Below are positions 27,082-35,955 of a stretch of DNA of 64,000 bases, in pieces. The stretch lies in contig NZ_CAJTXD010000005.1 of the NCBI RefSeq assembly GCF_910580175.1, positions 124,001 through 188,000 of the forward strand. The letters are read 5' to 3'. A program made the translations under genes and the position numbers. Positions within the stretch are counted from its first letter, which is position 1. Each line of letters starts with the position of its first letter. Source of the DNA: an uncultured Alistipes sp. Lineage in GTDB: Bacteria; Bacteroidota; Bacteroidia; Bacteroidales; Rikenellaceae. The notes beneath the pieces are model-generated. The model made no database searches, was not told where the DNA came from, and saw only the letters and a list, made by a program, of their open reading frames with translations.

Positions 27082-28761
27082 TTATTCGAATTCGACGGCC
27101 TTAGCAGCCCCTTTGGACAGCGAAGAATTGGCAGCCGTAATTTCGGCAGAGCGGATCACTACATCGCGGTTGCGGCTGCCGGTAGCCGAGAAAGCGCACT
27201 TCAAGTCGGCGGGGCACGAGAAATTCTCGGCCCGGAAATCTTTCACGTTGTTGATCATCAAGGCCGGCCCCTTGACGGGAACGACCGTGACGTCGCGCAA
27301 TACGACATCGGTCGACTCGTTGATCTGAGCACCCGTCGTAGCATAGATCCATGCTTTCTCGACCGTCACGCGCTCGACGTTCATCTCGGGCAAACCGTTG
27401 AAATACATAGCCCGACGGGCACCGCGGCACCAGATGTTGCGGATGTGGATGTCGCGGAAAACCGGAGTGGTCTCGTCGACAGGCTTCAGCGCCATGTCGG
27501 TAGGTTCGGCGTCATCTCCGTCGGCAAGCGCCTCGGAAGCGGACTTGCCGCCATAGAAAAGGTCGAAAAGCAACGCCTCCTGGGCGATATTGTTCATGGC
27601 AATATTTTCGATGTGGATGTTCTCCACCACACCGCCGCGGCCGCGCGTAGACTTGAAACGCAAACCGACATCGGTACCCGAGAACGTACAATTGGACACC
27701 AGAACATTCTTCACGCCGCCCGACATTTCGCTGCCGACGACGAAACCGCCGTGGCCGTGGAAGACGATGCAATTATCTACATAGATGTTCTCGCACGGAA
27801 TGCCGCGGTCGCGTCCGGCCTTGTCTTTGCCGCTCTTGATGCAGATGCCGTCATCGCCGACATCGAGGTTGGAATTGGTCATGATGACATTCTTGCACGA
27901 CTCGATGTCGATGCCGTCGCCATTCTGGGCGTAGTCGGGACAACGCACCGTAATATTGTTGACGATCAGATTGGTGCACATGGCCGGATGGATGTTCCAA
28001 CAAGGCGAGTTCTGGAAAGTGACGTCTTCGAGCAGAACGTTTTCGCAATGGTGGATAGCGATCATTACCGGACGCAGGAAATCTTTCATCTTCTCGAAAT
28101 CCTCACGCGTTTTAGCCCATGTGGAGACATTCTGATCAGAACCCGAAGTAGCACCGAACTTGAAACTCTCCGACGGATACCATGTCTTGCCGTCGTCGGA
28201 GAGGATGCCGCCGCTGCGGACTTTGGAGCGCCATTGTCCCTCGGTAAGTTTACCCATCTTGACAGCGCGCCACGCATCGCCGTTTCCGTCGATGACGCCG
28301 TGACCCGTGATGGCCACGTTCTTGACGTCTACGGCCGAAATAGGAGACTGGCAACGCCACGTATTCAAGCCCTCGAAAGTGATCTGCACGAGCGGATAGA
28401 GCGACTTGTCATCGCTGAAAACGATCATGGCGTTGCGGTCGAGGTGCAGTTCGATGTTATCCTTCAGTACGATAGGACCGGTATACCACACGCCCGCGGG
28501 CACAACGACACGACCGCCGCCCTGCTGCGCAAGGGCATCGATCGCTGCGGCGAATGCCTCGGTAGCCAACGTATGGCCGTCGCCCACGCCGCCGAAGTCG
28601 GCAACGCTTACCGAGCGTGCGGGAATCGCAGGTCGCGGCACATCGGGCATGTCGAAAGGCATGTCGGCCGGCAAGGCACCGACCCGGGAGGAGGAAGGTG
28701 CGCAACATGCGGATGCGAGCGCCGCAAAGGCCAACGGGAACAAGAGATTTCTGAAATTCAT
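27082..28761 (-). CDS. GH28 polygalacturonase
   Basis: A 559-residue pectin hydrolase of the beta-helix type. All GH28 signature blocks are visible: NGDGID, DVGDDGICIKSG with the catalytic Asp pair, GHGGFVVGSE, and RFKSTRGRGG. The N-terminus is a lipoprotein-like signal (ALASACCAPSS), so the enzyme is exported. A leading module with SVADFGGVGDG matches pectate-lyase-type N-termini. Such proteins with a long N-terminal extension often act as exo-polygalacturonases, but exo versus endo action cannot be told here. A candidate promoter lies 48 bases upstream. Confidence 0.93.
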   Translation of the reverse strand: MNFRNLLFPLAFAALASACCAPSSSRVGALPADMPFDMPDVPRPAIPARSVSVADFGGVGDGHTLATEAFAAAIDALAQQGGGRVVVPAGVWYTGPIVLKDNIELHLDRNAMIVFSDDKSLYPLVQITFEGLNTWRCQSPISAVDVKNVAITGHGVIDGNGDAWRAVKMGKLTEGQWRSKVRSGGILSDDGKTWYPSESFKFGATSGSDQNVSTWAKTREDFEKMKDFLRPVMIAIHHCENVLLEDVTFQNSPCWNIHPAMCTNLIVNNITVRCPDYAQNGDGIDIESCKNVIMTNSNLDVGDDGICIKSGKDKAGRDRGIPCENIYVDNCIVFHGHGGFVVGSEMSGGVKNVLVSNCTFSGTDVGLRFKSTRGRGGVVENIHIENIAMNNIAQEALLFDLFYGGKSASEALADGDDAEPTDMALKPVDETTPVFRDIHIRNIWCRGARRAMYFNGLPEMNVERVTVEKAWIYATTGAQINESTDVVLRDVTVVPVKGPALMINNVKDFRAENFSCPADLKCAFSATGSRNRDVVIRSAEITAANSSLSKGAAKAVEFE

Positions 28762-28809
28762 AAATTCGTCAATTTATCGGTTTTTGTAATTTTTATCGGT
28801 TGAACCATA

Positions 28810-28817
28810 CAAATGTA
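28810..28817 (-). promoter_or_regulatory. Candidate -7 box upstream of GH28
   Basis: TACATTTG on the minus strand matches TAnnTTTG and lies 48 bases before the GH28 ATG; no matching -33 box, again consistent with an activated promoter. The 156-base gap around it has no other recognisable feature. Confidence 0.4.
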
Positions 28818-28917
28818 CAACGACGTAATTGAGAGAATTGGGATTTTTTGACGCAATGCAAGGATTTTTCGCCGCCCGCCGCTGCACGACACCGGCTGCC
28901 CGTCCTACCGGAAACGC

Positions 28918-30168
28918 CTAATTCAACCGCTCGACGGTCACTTCTGCATAGGGGCGGCTGCCCGCACGGGCCGTTCGGGGTGCTACGCACTCGGTTTCGA
29001 ACGTCTGCAAATCGTCGTTCTGCCCATCGTCCCAATCGAGGAAGCCGCTCTTGCGCCACCCCATGACGAACCAATAGTCGATGCGCCCGCCGACAGGACG
29101 CAGCTGGCAAAGGTAACTGCCCGCATCGTCGATCTGTGAAACCACCTGCCGGGCCGGCAGCCAGGCGGCCAGGCCGACCGTCTCGCGCTCCCATCTGAGC
29201 GTATCGTTCTCGGGAAAGTCGCACCCCACGGTCTGCAACAGATAACTATCGTTGTCGCGCACGATGCGGATTCGGTTGTCGCGAATCTTCATCACGCCGG
29301 TAGCCAACTCCAGTTCGTCGACGCCCTCGCCCTCGATGAAATTCTCGACTTTGACGACCGAACCGCCGCCGTAGAGAATATAACGCGAGGTCATGTCGAT
29401 TTCGCGGCCGCCATAGTTCCACCCCTCGACCCGCATGTCGACCACCGTACGCAAAGGGCCATAGGCCCGGATCGTCGCTTCGCGGCGCCGCATATCGACG
29501 ATGTGTTCCATACGGCGCTTGACGGGATTCCACCCCTTGAGCGCCCCGATGGAAACCGTGCCGAAGACACGCAGGTTGTCGTGGCCGTAACCGGCGGCGA
29601 GCTGCTCGTCGGAGGGATACCACATCGTCTCGCGCAACTCCAGACGCGGCTGTCTCTTGCCGTAGGTGTCGATGCTCTGCTTCTTGTCGAAATAGATGCG
29701 GTAAGCTGCGTATTCCGACTCGAAAGCGGGGCCGTGGTGGTGCAACTTGCGGTACATGTCGTCCTTGAGAGAGGAGAGCTGCGATTTTTCAGTCAAGGTC
29801 TTGTCGGGATTCTTCCACCACATCTGGGCATTGACCAAGGGCTTGTAATCATGCGCGACCTCCTTGGTCGAATAATCGACCCGCACATCCGCCCGCTCGC
29901 CGGGCTGCATATCGACCGGGAAGACCAGTTCGTCGAACACACCATCGCCGTCGAGGTCGTCCAACTGCGACGGAATCTCGGTGCGGCCGTGCCGCGCATC
30001 CAACAAATAGACCGTAGCACCCTTGGCCTCGGCAGGAACATCGCGCACGACGGCCCATGTCGGGCCGCTGCCGGAAGAAATCGAGAGCCGATAATGCACC
30101 TTGGTGGTTTTTGCGCCCGCAGCGCCGCATGCCATGCACGCCGCCAGCATCAAGAAAAGATGTTTCAT
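28918..30168 (-). CDS. DUF4861 family secreted protein
   Basis: A 416-residue protein with a cleavable signal peptide (ACMACGAAGA). It shows the features of DUF4861 proteins that recur in pectin loci: QLDDLDGDGVFDELVFPVDM near residues 67-87, KLHHHGPAFESEYAAYRIYFD near 139-159, and GRQP-like QPRLELRETMWYPSDEQ. Its biochemical function has not been established to my knowledge. The conserved His-rich HHHGPAFE segment and the locus context suggest action on, or sensing of, an uronate product (inference only). It starts 15 bases after the esterase stop. Confidence 0.8.
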   Translation of the reverse strand: MKHLFLMLAACMACGAAGAKTTKVHYRLSISSGSGPTWAVVRDVPAEAKGATVYLLDARHGRTEIPSQLDDLDGDGVFDELVFPVDMQPGERADVRVDYSTKEVAHDYKPLVNAQMWWKNPDKTLTEKSQLSSLKDDMYRKLHHHGPAFESEYAAYRIYFDKKQSIDTYGKRQPRLELRETMWYPSDEQLAAGYGHDNLRVFGTVSIGALKGWNPVKRRMEHIVDMRRREATIRAYGPLRTVVDMRVEGWNYGGREIDMTSRYILYGGGSVVKVENFIEGEGVDELELATGVMKIRDNRIRIVRDNDSYLLQTVGCDFPENDTLRWERETVGLAAWLPARQVVSQIDDAGSYLCQLRPVGGRIDYWFVMGWRKSGFLDWDDGQNDDLQTFETECVAPRTARAGSRPYAEVTVERLN

Positions 30169-30183
30169 TCTAAATTATAATGT

Positions 30184-31575
30184 TTATTCGGTTTCTTCGA
30201 TCAAGGTCTCGATCGTACGCTCCAACTCCTCGCGCGAACGAATCGCCCCGACAGGCAGCCCATCGGCGAAACTCTGCAACGCCTCCTCGGGCAAGAGTTC
30301 CACCGCCGACTCATCGGCCTGCGAAAGATCGAGACCCAAGGTCGCAGCAAAAAACTCGTAGACCGCACGCCGCTTGTTGGGGCCATAATCGTGGCGTTCG
30401 TCGGGCAGATGGACATTGCGCACCTCTGCGGCCGCATCGTAAAACGCCCATATGCGCTGCAAGAACGGATATTCCAATTCGGGATAGCTCGCCGTCCAGT
30501 CGCCGCCGTCGCTCACGGTCAGCACGGGACGCGGCGCCATGACGGCGGACAGCAATTCGGGCGTACAACTTCCTCCCCCGGCCAGAGTCACGGGGCGCCC
30601 GCTTTCGCAAGGGCATCCGCCGTCGAAATGCGACACAAGATGCACCACTGGAGCCAAGGCGGCGAAACGCCCGTCGACGAGCGCCAACAATAACGTATGG
30701 GTCGCCCCGCCCGAACCTCCGGTGGCCGCCATGCGGGTCGTGTCGATGTCCCGGCGCGATGCGACGATCCAATCGGTAACGGCTTTCGACCACAACACCT
30801 GCAGCTGCATAGCATGCTGCCCCGTATGGGCTTCGCGGCCGATCTGCCGCTCGGAATCGCCCCACCCTACGATGTCCATATCGACCGCCACAGCGCCCAT
30901 GCGGGCGAAAACGGCCATCCTCGCCTGCTGATCGGGACGATAACGCCCGCCGGGCCAATGTCCTGCCGGCGAAACGATCAACGGATGACGGCCGCGGGCG
31001 AGCGGCGCGTAGATCGTACCGCAGACATACAACCCGGGCAATGTTTCGAGCGCATAATTCTGCGTGGCATACCCGTCATGCGGCACCCTCCGCCCCAGGC
31101 GCACGTCGGGATGCGCAACGAGTCCCCGAACGAACGGTTCGAGCGCCAAAGCCTCCCTGGCCCCAGCGAGCAGTGCCTCCCGGCGATTTTCCCAGCTCTC
31201 GCGATCAGCATATTGCGCCGACAACCAAGCCAACAACTTCTTGCCGTCGGCCGGCGTGCGACGGTAGTATTCATAGGGCTGCACGGTAATCTTCGACCCG
31301 CCGCTCCACACTAAATCGAGCGGATGCAACAAGTTGTCGAGGGTCTCTTCGAGAGAATAGGGCCGCACCCGGAAGTCGCCGAACGCCGCACGCACGGTGT
31401 CGGGCGCGAAACGCTTGCAACGAATGTCGACCCCGAACCGTTTTTCGACCATCTCCAGCATCTCGGCAAGCGACCGGTCGGCGGGATGCGGCGGCCGGGC
31501 AACGGCGATCATCCTGCCGGCGATGCACAAGCAGAAGGCCCAACAAACGAACAATATATAACGCTGCGATTTCAT
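30184..31575 (-). CDS. Alpha/beta-hydrolase esterase with N-terminal STN-like segment
   Basis: A 463-residue exported protein. Residues about 30-100 (LAEMLEMVEKRFGVDIRCKR, RPYSLEETLDNLLHPLDLVW) resemble the short STN domain of secretins and TonB receptors. The rest is an alpha/beta hydrolase: nucleophile elbow GGSGG with Ser288, candidate Asp in VSDGGDW (356-359) and His395 in DERHDYGP. CGTIYAPLARGRHPLIV and VDMDIVGWGDSE match the acetylxylan-esterase-like/CE15- or CE19-like group; CE19 contains a pectin methylesterase, which would fit the locus (inference). Probable role: de-esterification of pectin. It is the first gene of the minus-strand locus, with its own candidate promoter. Confidence 0.75.
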   Translation of the reverse strand: MKSQRYILFVCWAFCLCIAGRMIAVARPPHPADRSLAEMLEMVEKRFGVDIRCKRFAPDTVRAAFGDFRVRPYSLEETLDNLLHPLDLVWSGGSKITVQPYEYYRRTPADGKKLLAWLSAQYADRESWENRREALLAGAREALALEPFVRGLVAHPDVRLGRRVPHDGYATQNYALETLPGLYVCGTIYAPLARGRHPLIVSPAGHWPGGRYRPDQQARMAVFARMGAVAVDMDIVGWGDSERQIGREAHTGQHAMQLQVLWSKAVTDWIVASRRDIDTTRMAATGGSGGATHTLLLALVDGRFAALAPVVHLVSHFDGGCPCESGRPVTLAGGGSCTPELLSAVMAPRPVLTVSDGGDWTASYPELEYPFLQRIWAFYDAAAEVRNVHLPDERHDYGPNKRRAVYEFFAATLGLDLSQADESAVELLPEEALQSFADGLPVGAIRSREELERTIETLIEETE

Positions 31576-31598
31576 CCGAAAGTCGATTTGCAGAGATA

Positions 31599-31606
31599 CA
31601 AATATA
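31599..31606 (-). promoter_or_regulatory. Candidate -7 box of the esterase/DUF4861 unit
   Basis: TATATTTG on the minus strand, 23 bases before the ATG at 31575; the -33 position has no TTTG. It is back-to-back with the tRNA promoter. Confidence 0.45.
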
Positions 31607-31625
31607 GAAATTTTGAAGGCATTTC

Positions 31626-31656
31626 TTTGTCGTTTGCCAAAAAGATTCTATATTTG
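31626..31656 (+). promoter_or_regulatory. Promoter of tRNA-Ser
   Basis: TTTG, 19 bases, TATATTTG: exact consensus match. The predicted start of transcription is about 30 bases before the mature tRNA. Confidence 0.8.
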
Positions 31657-31693
31657 CACACCTTTTGACGCACTCGGGCGCGCCGAGGTGACC

Positions 31694-31785
31694 GGAGAGA
31701 TGGGTGAGTGGCTGAAACCACCGGTTTGCTAAACCGACGTACGGAGTAATCCGTACCACGAGTTCGAATCTCGTTCTCTCCGCCA
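31694..31785 (+). tRNA. tRNA-Ser (anticodon GCT)
   Basis: The acceptor stem GGAGAGA (31694-31700) pairs with TCTCTCC (31775-31781). The discriminator G is at 31782 and CCA is encoded at 31783-31785. The anticodon GCT at 31728-31730 sits in the loop TTGCTAA. A long variable arm (GTACGGAGTAATCCGTAC), typical of a class II tRNA, follows, and the T-arm contains GTTCGAATC. It reads AGC/AGT codons. Confidence 0.96.
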
Positions 31786-31805
31786 AAAACAGAATTCAGC
31801 CGACA

Positions 31806-31837
31806 GACTGCAAACATAAGTTTGCAGTCTTTTTTTT
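31806..31837 (+). terminator. Intrinsic terminator of tRNA-Ser
   Basis: Perfect 10-base stem GACTGCAAAC (31806-31815) / GTTTGCAGTC (31820-31829), ATAA loop, eight T (31830-31837). Confidence 0.95.
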
Positions 31838-31952
31838 CTGGCGCGCCCCACTACATCCGCCCGGCACCGGAAAGCAACAATGCTTTCATGCTCGCCGGCA
31901 CTTTTGTTCACGACACGGAAATCTCTGCACAGTAATTGCATCGGAAATTCGC

Positions 31953-33167
31953 ATGCAGACAGATTTCCGAAAAACCCTTTGTATCCTGCTTTTAGGGATC
32001 GGCTGCGGCACCGCCGCGGCACAAACTCCCAGCGCCGATTCGCTCTCCCGGCCGCATCTGGGCGCCCTCGCAATCGGCAAGGGCATAACCTACCGGTCGC
32101 CGGGCGACGGGTTCTCGCTGACGATGCGGCTGCGCATGCAAAACCTCGTGGCGCTGTCGTTCGACCGCAGGTTCACGCTGGATGAAATCGAAGCACGCAT
32201 CAAACGGCTGCAAGCCAAGTTCGACGGCCACATCTACTCGCCGCGCCTGACCTACGCCATTCAACTGGGATTCACGGGCCACGCAGCCAATGCACGCAGC
32301 AACTCCAACATCGTCGCCGACGCCATCCTCTACTACCGGCCATCGGCCGCCTGGAGCTTCGGGCTGGGACAGACGAAAATCCAAGCCAACCGCGCGCAAA
32401 TCACGTCATCGGGCTTGTTGCAGTTCGTCGACCGCAGCATCGTAAACGGCGAATTCAACGCCGACCGCGATTTCGGACTTTTCGTCCGCTACGACCTGCC
32501 CTGCGACGACGGATTCGCCTTCTCGGTCAAAAGCTCCGTGACGTTAGGCGAAGGCCGCAACTGGGGCCGTTCGCCCAACGGAGGGCTGGTCTACACGCGG
32601 CGTCTGGAGCTTTATCCGCTGGGGCGATTCAAGAAGAAAGGCGAGTCATCGGAGGGCGACCTGGCCCACGAAGAACGAGTGAAGATCATGGTAGCCGGCG
32701 CTTACTCTTACAACCGCAAGGCCATGCGCACGCACGGCCAACACGGCGATCTGCTGCCCGACGGCGCGACACGCAACCTGCACAACTGGTACGCCGACTT
32801 CCTGCTGAAATACCGGGGTTTCTCGTTCTGCGCCGACTTCATGGGGCGCACCTGCTCCGACCCGGTTTTCGACGACGAAGACCGCACATGGATCTACACA
32901 GGCTGGGGCTTCAACGTCCAAGCCGGCCACATGATCGGCAAAAAATGGGAAACCTCCCTGCGTCACTCGATGCTTTTCCCGCAAACCGAAGTGCAGGCCC
33001 GGGCAGGTTATCGCCGTCGCTCACAAACGACTGCGGCCGTTTCGCGCTACATCGTCGGCCATGCGCTGAAAGTACAGGCCGACATCTCCTACAACCATCG
33101 CAGCCGCGCCGCAAAAACCGACTACCCGCGCTGGCTGTTCGCCCTTCAACTGGAAATGGGATTCTGA
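31953..33167 (+). CDS. Outer-membrane porin, OprO/OprP-like
   Basis: A 404-residue protein with a signal peptide ending GTAAAQT and a pattern of alternating strands throughout, ending in Phe (LQLEMGF) as beta-barrel proteins do. FSLTMRLRMQNLVAL, LGQTKIQANRAQI, DRDFGLFVRYDL and GEGRNWG follow the phosphate-selective porin O/P family layout used by Bacteroidetes for small anions or general diffusion. There is a short coiled segment near 70-85 (LDEIEARIKRLQAKF). It stands alone between the tRNA and a convergent exonuclease gene. Substrate unknown. Confidence 0.78.
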   Translation: MQTDFRKTLCILLLGIGCGTAAAQTPSADSLSRPHLGALAIGKGITYRSPGDGFSLTMRLRMQNLVALSFDRRFTLDEIEARIKRLQAKFDGHIYSPRLTYAIQLGFTGHAANARSNSNIVADAILYYRPSAAWSFGLGQTKIQANRAQITSSGLLQFVDRSIVNGEFNADRDFGLFVRYDLPCDDGFAFSVKSSVTLGEGRNWGRSPNGGLVYTRRLELYPLGRFKKKGESSEGDLAHEERVKIMVAGAYSYNRKAMRTHGQHGDLLPDGATRNLHNWYADFLLKYRGFSFCADFMGRTCSDPVFDDEDRTWIYTGWGFNVQAGHMIGKKWETSLRHSMLFPQTEVQARAGYRRRSQTTAAVSRYIVGHALKVQADISYNHRSRAAKTDYPRWLFALQLEMGF

Positions 33168-33246
33168 ATCCGGAAAATATTGCAGCCCGGAGTGCGAGGG
33201 CCAATCCGGACAAAAACCTGCCGATACTCCTCCGCAGGCAGTGAGG

Positions 33247-33741
33247 TCAAAGGATTTTCAGCGCGATCTGTGCGCATGCCTCGGCATCGGCCAAGGCATG
33301 GTGGTGATGCTGCAAATCGTAACCGCAGGCAGCCGCCACGGTATGCAGCTGATGGTTGGGCAGCTGCCGCCCGAAATAGCGACGCGATGCCCGGCAGGTG
33401 CAAAAGAACTCATAGCCCGGCCACGGCATGTCGTAGAGGTCGAACGCGGCACGCAGACACCCCTCGTCGAACGGCGCGTTGTGCGCCACCAAAGGCAACC
33501 CCTCGATGCGCGGCACCAGCCGGCACCACACCTCCTCGAACTCGGGAGCCTCGTCGGTGTCGGCGCATGTCAGCCCATGGATCGCCGTGGTAAAGGGGCT
33601 ATAATAGTTGGGGCGCGGACGAATCAAACTATAAAACGAATCGACCGTTTCGCCGCCGCGCACCACGACAGCCCCCACCGAACAGACACTGGCGCGGTGG
33701 CGGTTGGCCGTCTCGAAATCGATGGCAACGAAGTCGGTCAT
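33247..33741 (-). CDS. 3'-5' exonuclease of the DnaQ/DEDDh type
   Basis: A 164-residue single-domain exonuclease. ExoI motif FVAIDFETAN is at the start, ExoII HNAPFDEGCL near 90 and ExoIII HHHHALADAEAC near 145, so all four acidic residues and the His are present. It resembles stand-alone epsilon-like proteins or RNase T-like enzymes acting on nucleic acid 3' ends. ATG 33741 shares bases with the guaA stop (TGATG), indicating translational coupling; longer starts would run back through guaA. Confidence 0.85.
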   Translation of the reverse strand: MTDFVAIDFETANRHRASVCSVGAVVVRGGETVDSFYSLIRPRPNYYSPFTTAIHGLTCADTDEAPEFEEVWCRLVPRIEGLPLVAHNAPFDEGCLRAAFDLYDMPWPGYEFFCTCRASRRYFGRQLPNHQLHTVAAACGYDLQHHHHALADAEACAQIALKIL

Positions 33742-35267
33742 CACTCCCACTCGATGGTTGCAGGCGGTTTGGAGGAGATGTCGTAGACTACGCGGTTGAC
33801 GCCGCGCACCTTGTTGATGATTTCGTTCGAGAGGTCGGCCAGGAATTCGTAGGGCAGGTGCACCCAATCGGCCGTCATGCCGTCGGTCGAGGTCACGGCA
33901 CGCAGGGCCACGCAACTTTCGTAGGTGCGTTCGTCGCCCATGACACCCACGCTCTTGACGGGCAGCAGAATCGCACCGGCCTGCCACACCTTATCATAAA
34001 GACCCGCAGCACGCAGGGAGTCGATATAGATTTTGTCAACGTTCTGCAAGATTTCGACTTTCTCGGGCGTGATGTCTCCCAAAATGCGGATCGCAAGGCC
34101 CGGCCCCGGGAACGGATGACGGCCGATCAACTGCTCGGAAATCCCGAGCGAACGGCCCACGCGGCGCACCTCGTCCTTGAAGAGCAGCCGCAGCGGCTCG
34201 ACGATCTTCAGATTCATCTTCTCGGGCAGACCGCCCACGTTGTGGTGCGACTTGATGGTGGCCGAAGGGCCGTTGACCGAACACGACTCGATGACATCGG
34301 GGTAGATCGTTCCCTGCGCCAGCCACTTCACATCGTTGATTTGCTGCGCCTCCTCGTTGAAGACTTCCACGAAGTCGCGGCCGATGATCTTGCGTTTGCG
34401 CTCGGGGTCGCTCACACCGGCCAGGTCGCCCAGGAACTTGACACCGGCCTTGACGCCCTTGACGTTCAACCCCATATTCTTATAAGATTCGAGCACCTCC
34501 TCGAACTCGTTCTTGCGCAGCAGGCCCGAATCGACGAAGATGCAGTAGAGGTTCTGCCCGATGGCCTTGTGAAGCAGCACGGCGGCCACCGACGAGTCGA
34601 CGCCGCCCGAAAGGCCCAGCACGACTTTATCGTCGCCCAGCTTCTCGCGCAGCTCGCGCACGGTGGACTCGACGAAGCTCTCCGAAGTCCAGCTCTGGGC
34701 GCATCCGCAGATGCCGACCACGAAATTCTTCAGCAGCTGCGTGCCGTCGGTCGAATGGTAGACCTCGGGATGGAACTGGATGCCCCACGTCGGCTCGCCC
34801 TCGATACGGAACGCCGCCACGCGCACGTCCTCCGTACCGGCGATCAGACGATAGCCGGCCGGCACGGCGGTAATCGTATCACCGTGCGACATCCACACCT
34901 GCGTCTTGGCGGGCAGGCAGGCCATCAGCGGATCGGCAGCATCGCCCACCGTGAGCATGGCGCGGCCGTATTCGCGGCTGGGTGCAGGCTGCACCTCGCC
35001 GCCATAGGCCGCCGAAAGATACTGCGCCCCGTAGCAGACGCCCAAGAGCGGCAGGCGCCCTTTGATCTGCGACAGATCGGGGTTCGGAGCTTCGGCATCG
35101 CGCACCGAATAAGGGCTGCCGGAGAGAATCACGCCCCGCACCGACGCGTCGAGCACCGGAATCTTGTTGAACGGATGTATCTCGCAATAGACGTTCAACT
35201 CACGCACGCGCCGGGCGATGAGCTGCGTATACTGCGACCCGAAATCGAGGATAAGGATTTTTTCCAT
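33741..35267 (-). CDS. guaA: GMP synthase (glutamine-hydrolysing)
   Basis: A 508-residue enzyme that makes GMP from XMP, glutamine and ATP. The N-terminal class I amidotransferase has the catalytic Cys in LLGVCYGAQYLS (about 78) and His/Glu in FHPEVYHS (about 167). The ATP-pyrophosphatase P-loop is LGLSGGVDSSVAAVL (about 218) and the C-terminal dimerisation domain ends KPPATIEWE. Full length and intact. guaB, the preceding step, is encoded nearby on the same strand with two small genes between them. Confidence 0.97.
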   Translation of the reverse strand: MEKILILDFGSQYTQLIARRVRELNVYCEIHPFNKIPVLDASVRGVILSGSPYSVRDAEAPNPDLSQIKGRLPLLGVCYGAQYLSAAYGGEVQPAPSREYGRAMLTVGDAADPLMACLPAKTQVWMSHGDTITAVPAGYRLIAGTEDVRVAAFRIEGEPTWGIQFHPEVYHSTDGTQLLKNFVVGICGCAQSWTSESFVESTVRELREKLGDDKVVLGLSGGVDSSVAAVLLHKAIGQNLYCIFVDSGLLRKNEFEEVLESYKNMGLNVKGVKAGVKFLGDLAGVSDPERKRKIIGRDFVEVFNEEAQQINDVKWLAQGTIYPDVIESCSVNGPSATIKSHHNVGGLPEKMNLKIVEPLRLLFKDEVRRVGRSLGISEQLIGRHPFPGPGLAIRILGDITPEKVEILQNVDKIYIDSLRAAGLYDKVWQAGAILLPVKSVGVMGDERTYESCVALRAVTSTDGMTADWVHLPYEFLADLSNEIINKVRGVNRVVYDISSKPPATIEWE

Positions 35268-35303
35268 CTATGATTATCGTTTGTTTTTCAGATAACTATC
35301 GGC

Positions 35304-35329
35304 GGTTCCGAAGAATCGGGTTCGGAACC
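35304..35329. repeat. Inverted repeat upstream of guaA
   Basis: GGTTCCGAA (35304-35312) / TTCGGAACC (35321-35329), perfect 9-base arms that extend to GGCGG/CCGCC with one bulge. It lies between the DUF3795 gene and guaA. No T-run follows on the minus strand, so an operator or processing structure is as likely as a terminator. Confidence 0.55.
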
Positions 35330-35373
35330 CGCCGCCGGATTCGAGCCAGCATCTCCGGCCATGCTACGGGTCT

Positions 35374-35712
35374 CTACTTTTTCGTTACGGGCCGGTTCAT
35401 GCGGCCGGCCACCCTCATCTCCTCGGCGAAAGCCTCGTATCCGACCTCGCGGATGCGGCCGACGCACCCCTGCCGATCCGAACGAAAGATGAACGAGAAA
35501 AATTTCGCATAGATATTGTTGAATATCTTGCATTTCTCGGCAGTCGTCATCGTACAGTCGGCGCAACTCTGCCAACCGTGCTCCAGACAACATTTGCGCA
35601 CCTTGCACCACACGGCCTTTTCGTAGTCGCGGCAATCGGGGCACTTCCCTTTGCTTTTCTGCGGACAAGCGCCACAAAAAAGTCCGCAAGCTGCAATGTC
35701 GATATTCATCAT
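35374..35712 (-). CDS. DUF3795 cysteine-rich protein
   Basis: A 112-residue soluble protein with at least eleven cysteines arranged in pairs (ACGLFCGACPQK, CPDC, CKVRKCC, CADC), the pattern of DUF3795, presumed to bind metal or an Fe-S cluster; function unknown. The start is one of two adjacent ATG codons (35712 or 35709) that lie two bases after the small membrane-protein stop, so the pair is likely co-translated. A longer frame upstream would read through that neighbour and lacks the family's sequence. Confidence 0.75.
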   Translation of the reverse strand: MMNIDIAACGLFCGACPQKSKGKCPDCRDYEKAVWCKVRKCCLEHGWQSCADCTMTTAEKCKIFNNIYAKFFSFIFRSDRQGCVGRIREVGYEAFAEEMRVAGRMNRPVTKK

Positions 35713-35714
35713 GA

Positions 35715-35933
35715 CTACGATTCGTTTTTCTTGTCGGGTTCGGCATCCTCCTTGCGCTTGCGGCAATTGTAAACCACGATGCGGACGACGAAGATATAAA
35801 GGAACGCCAATCCCAAATAAAGGTAACGGAGCCATTCAAGGCGGCCCGCATAAAGCCATACGATGAAAAGCAACGCAAAGAATATCAAGGCGAAAATATC
35901 TATGCGGGAAATCTGCCGATTGCCGTTTACCAT
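35715..35933 (-). CDS. Small two-helix membrane protein, unknown function
   Basis: 72 residues: a short basic N-terminus (MVNGNRQISRID), two hydrophobic helices at about 13-28 (IFALIFFALLFIVWLY) and 35-54, and a charged Lys/Arg/Glu/Asp tail (CRKRKEDAEPDKKNES). It is 22 bases after the guaB stop and directly precedes the DUF3795 gene, which suggests a three-gene unit. I do not recognise a family. Confidence 0.65.
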   Translation of the reverse strand: MVNGNRQISRIDIFALIFFALLFIVWLYAGRLEWLRYLYLGLAFLYIFVVRIVVYNCRKRKEDAEPDKKNES

Positions 35934-35955
35934 ACCCGGAAAGATTTATGCGTTT

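Noticed and set aside
35334..35350. T-arm-like sequence on the minus strand (GCTGG-CTCGAAT-CCGGC) suggesting a tRNA or integration site
   Set aside because: No D-arm, anticodon arm or matching acceptor stem could be built around it, and the T-loop begins with C instead of T.
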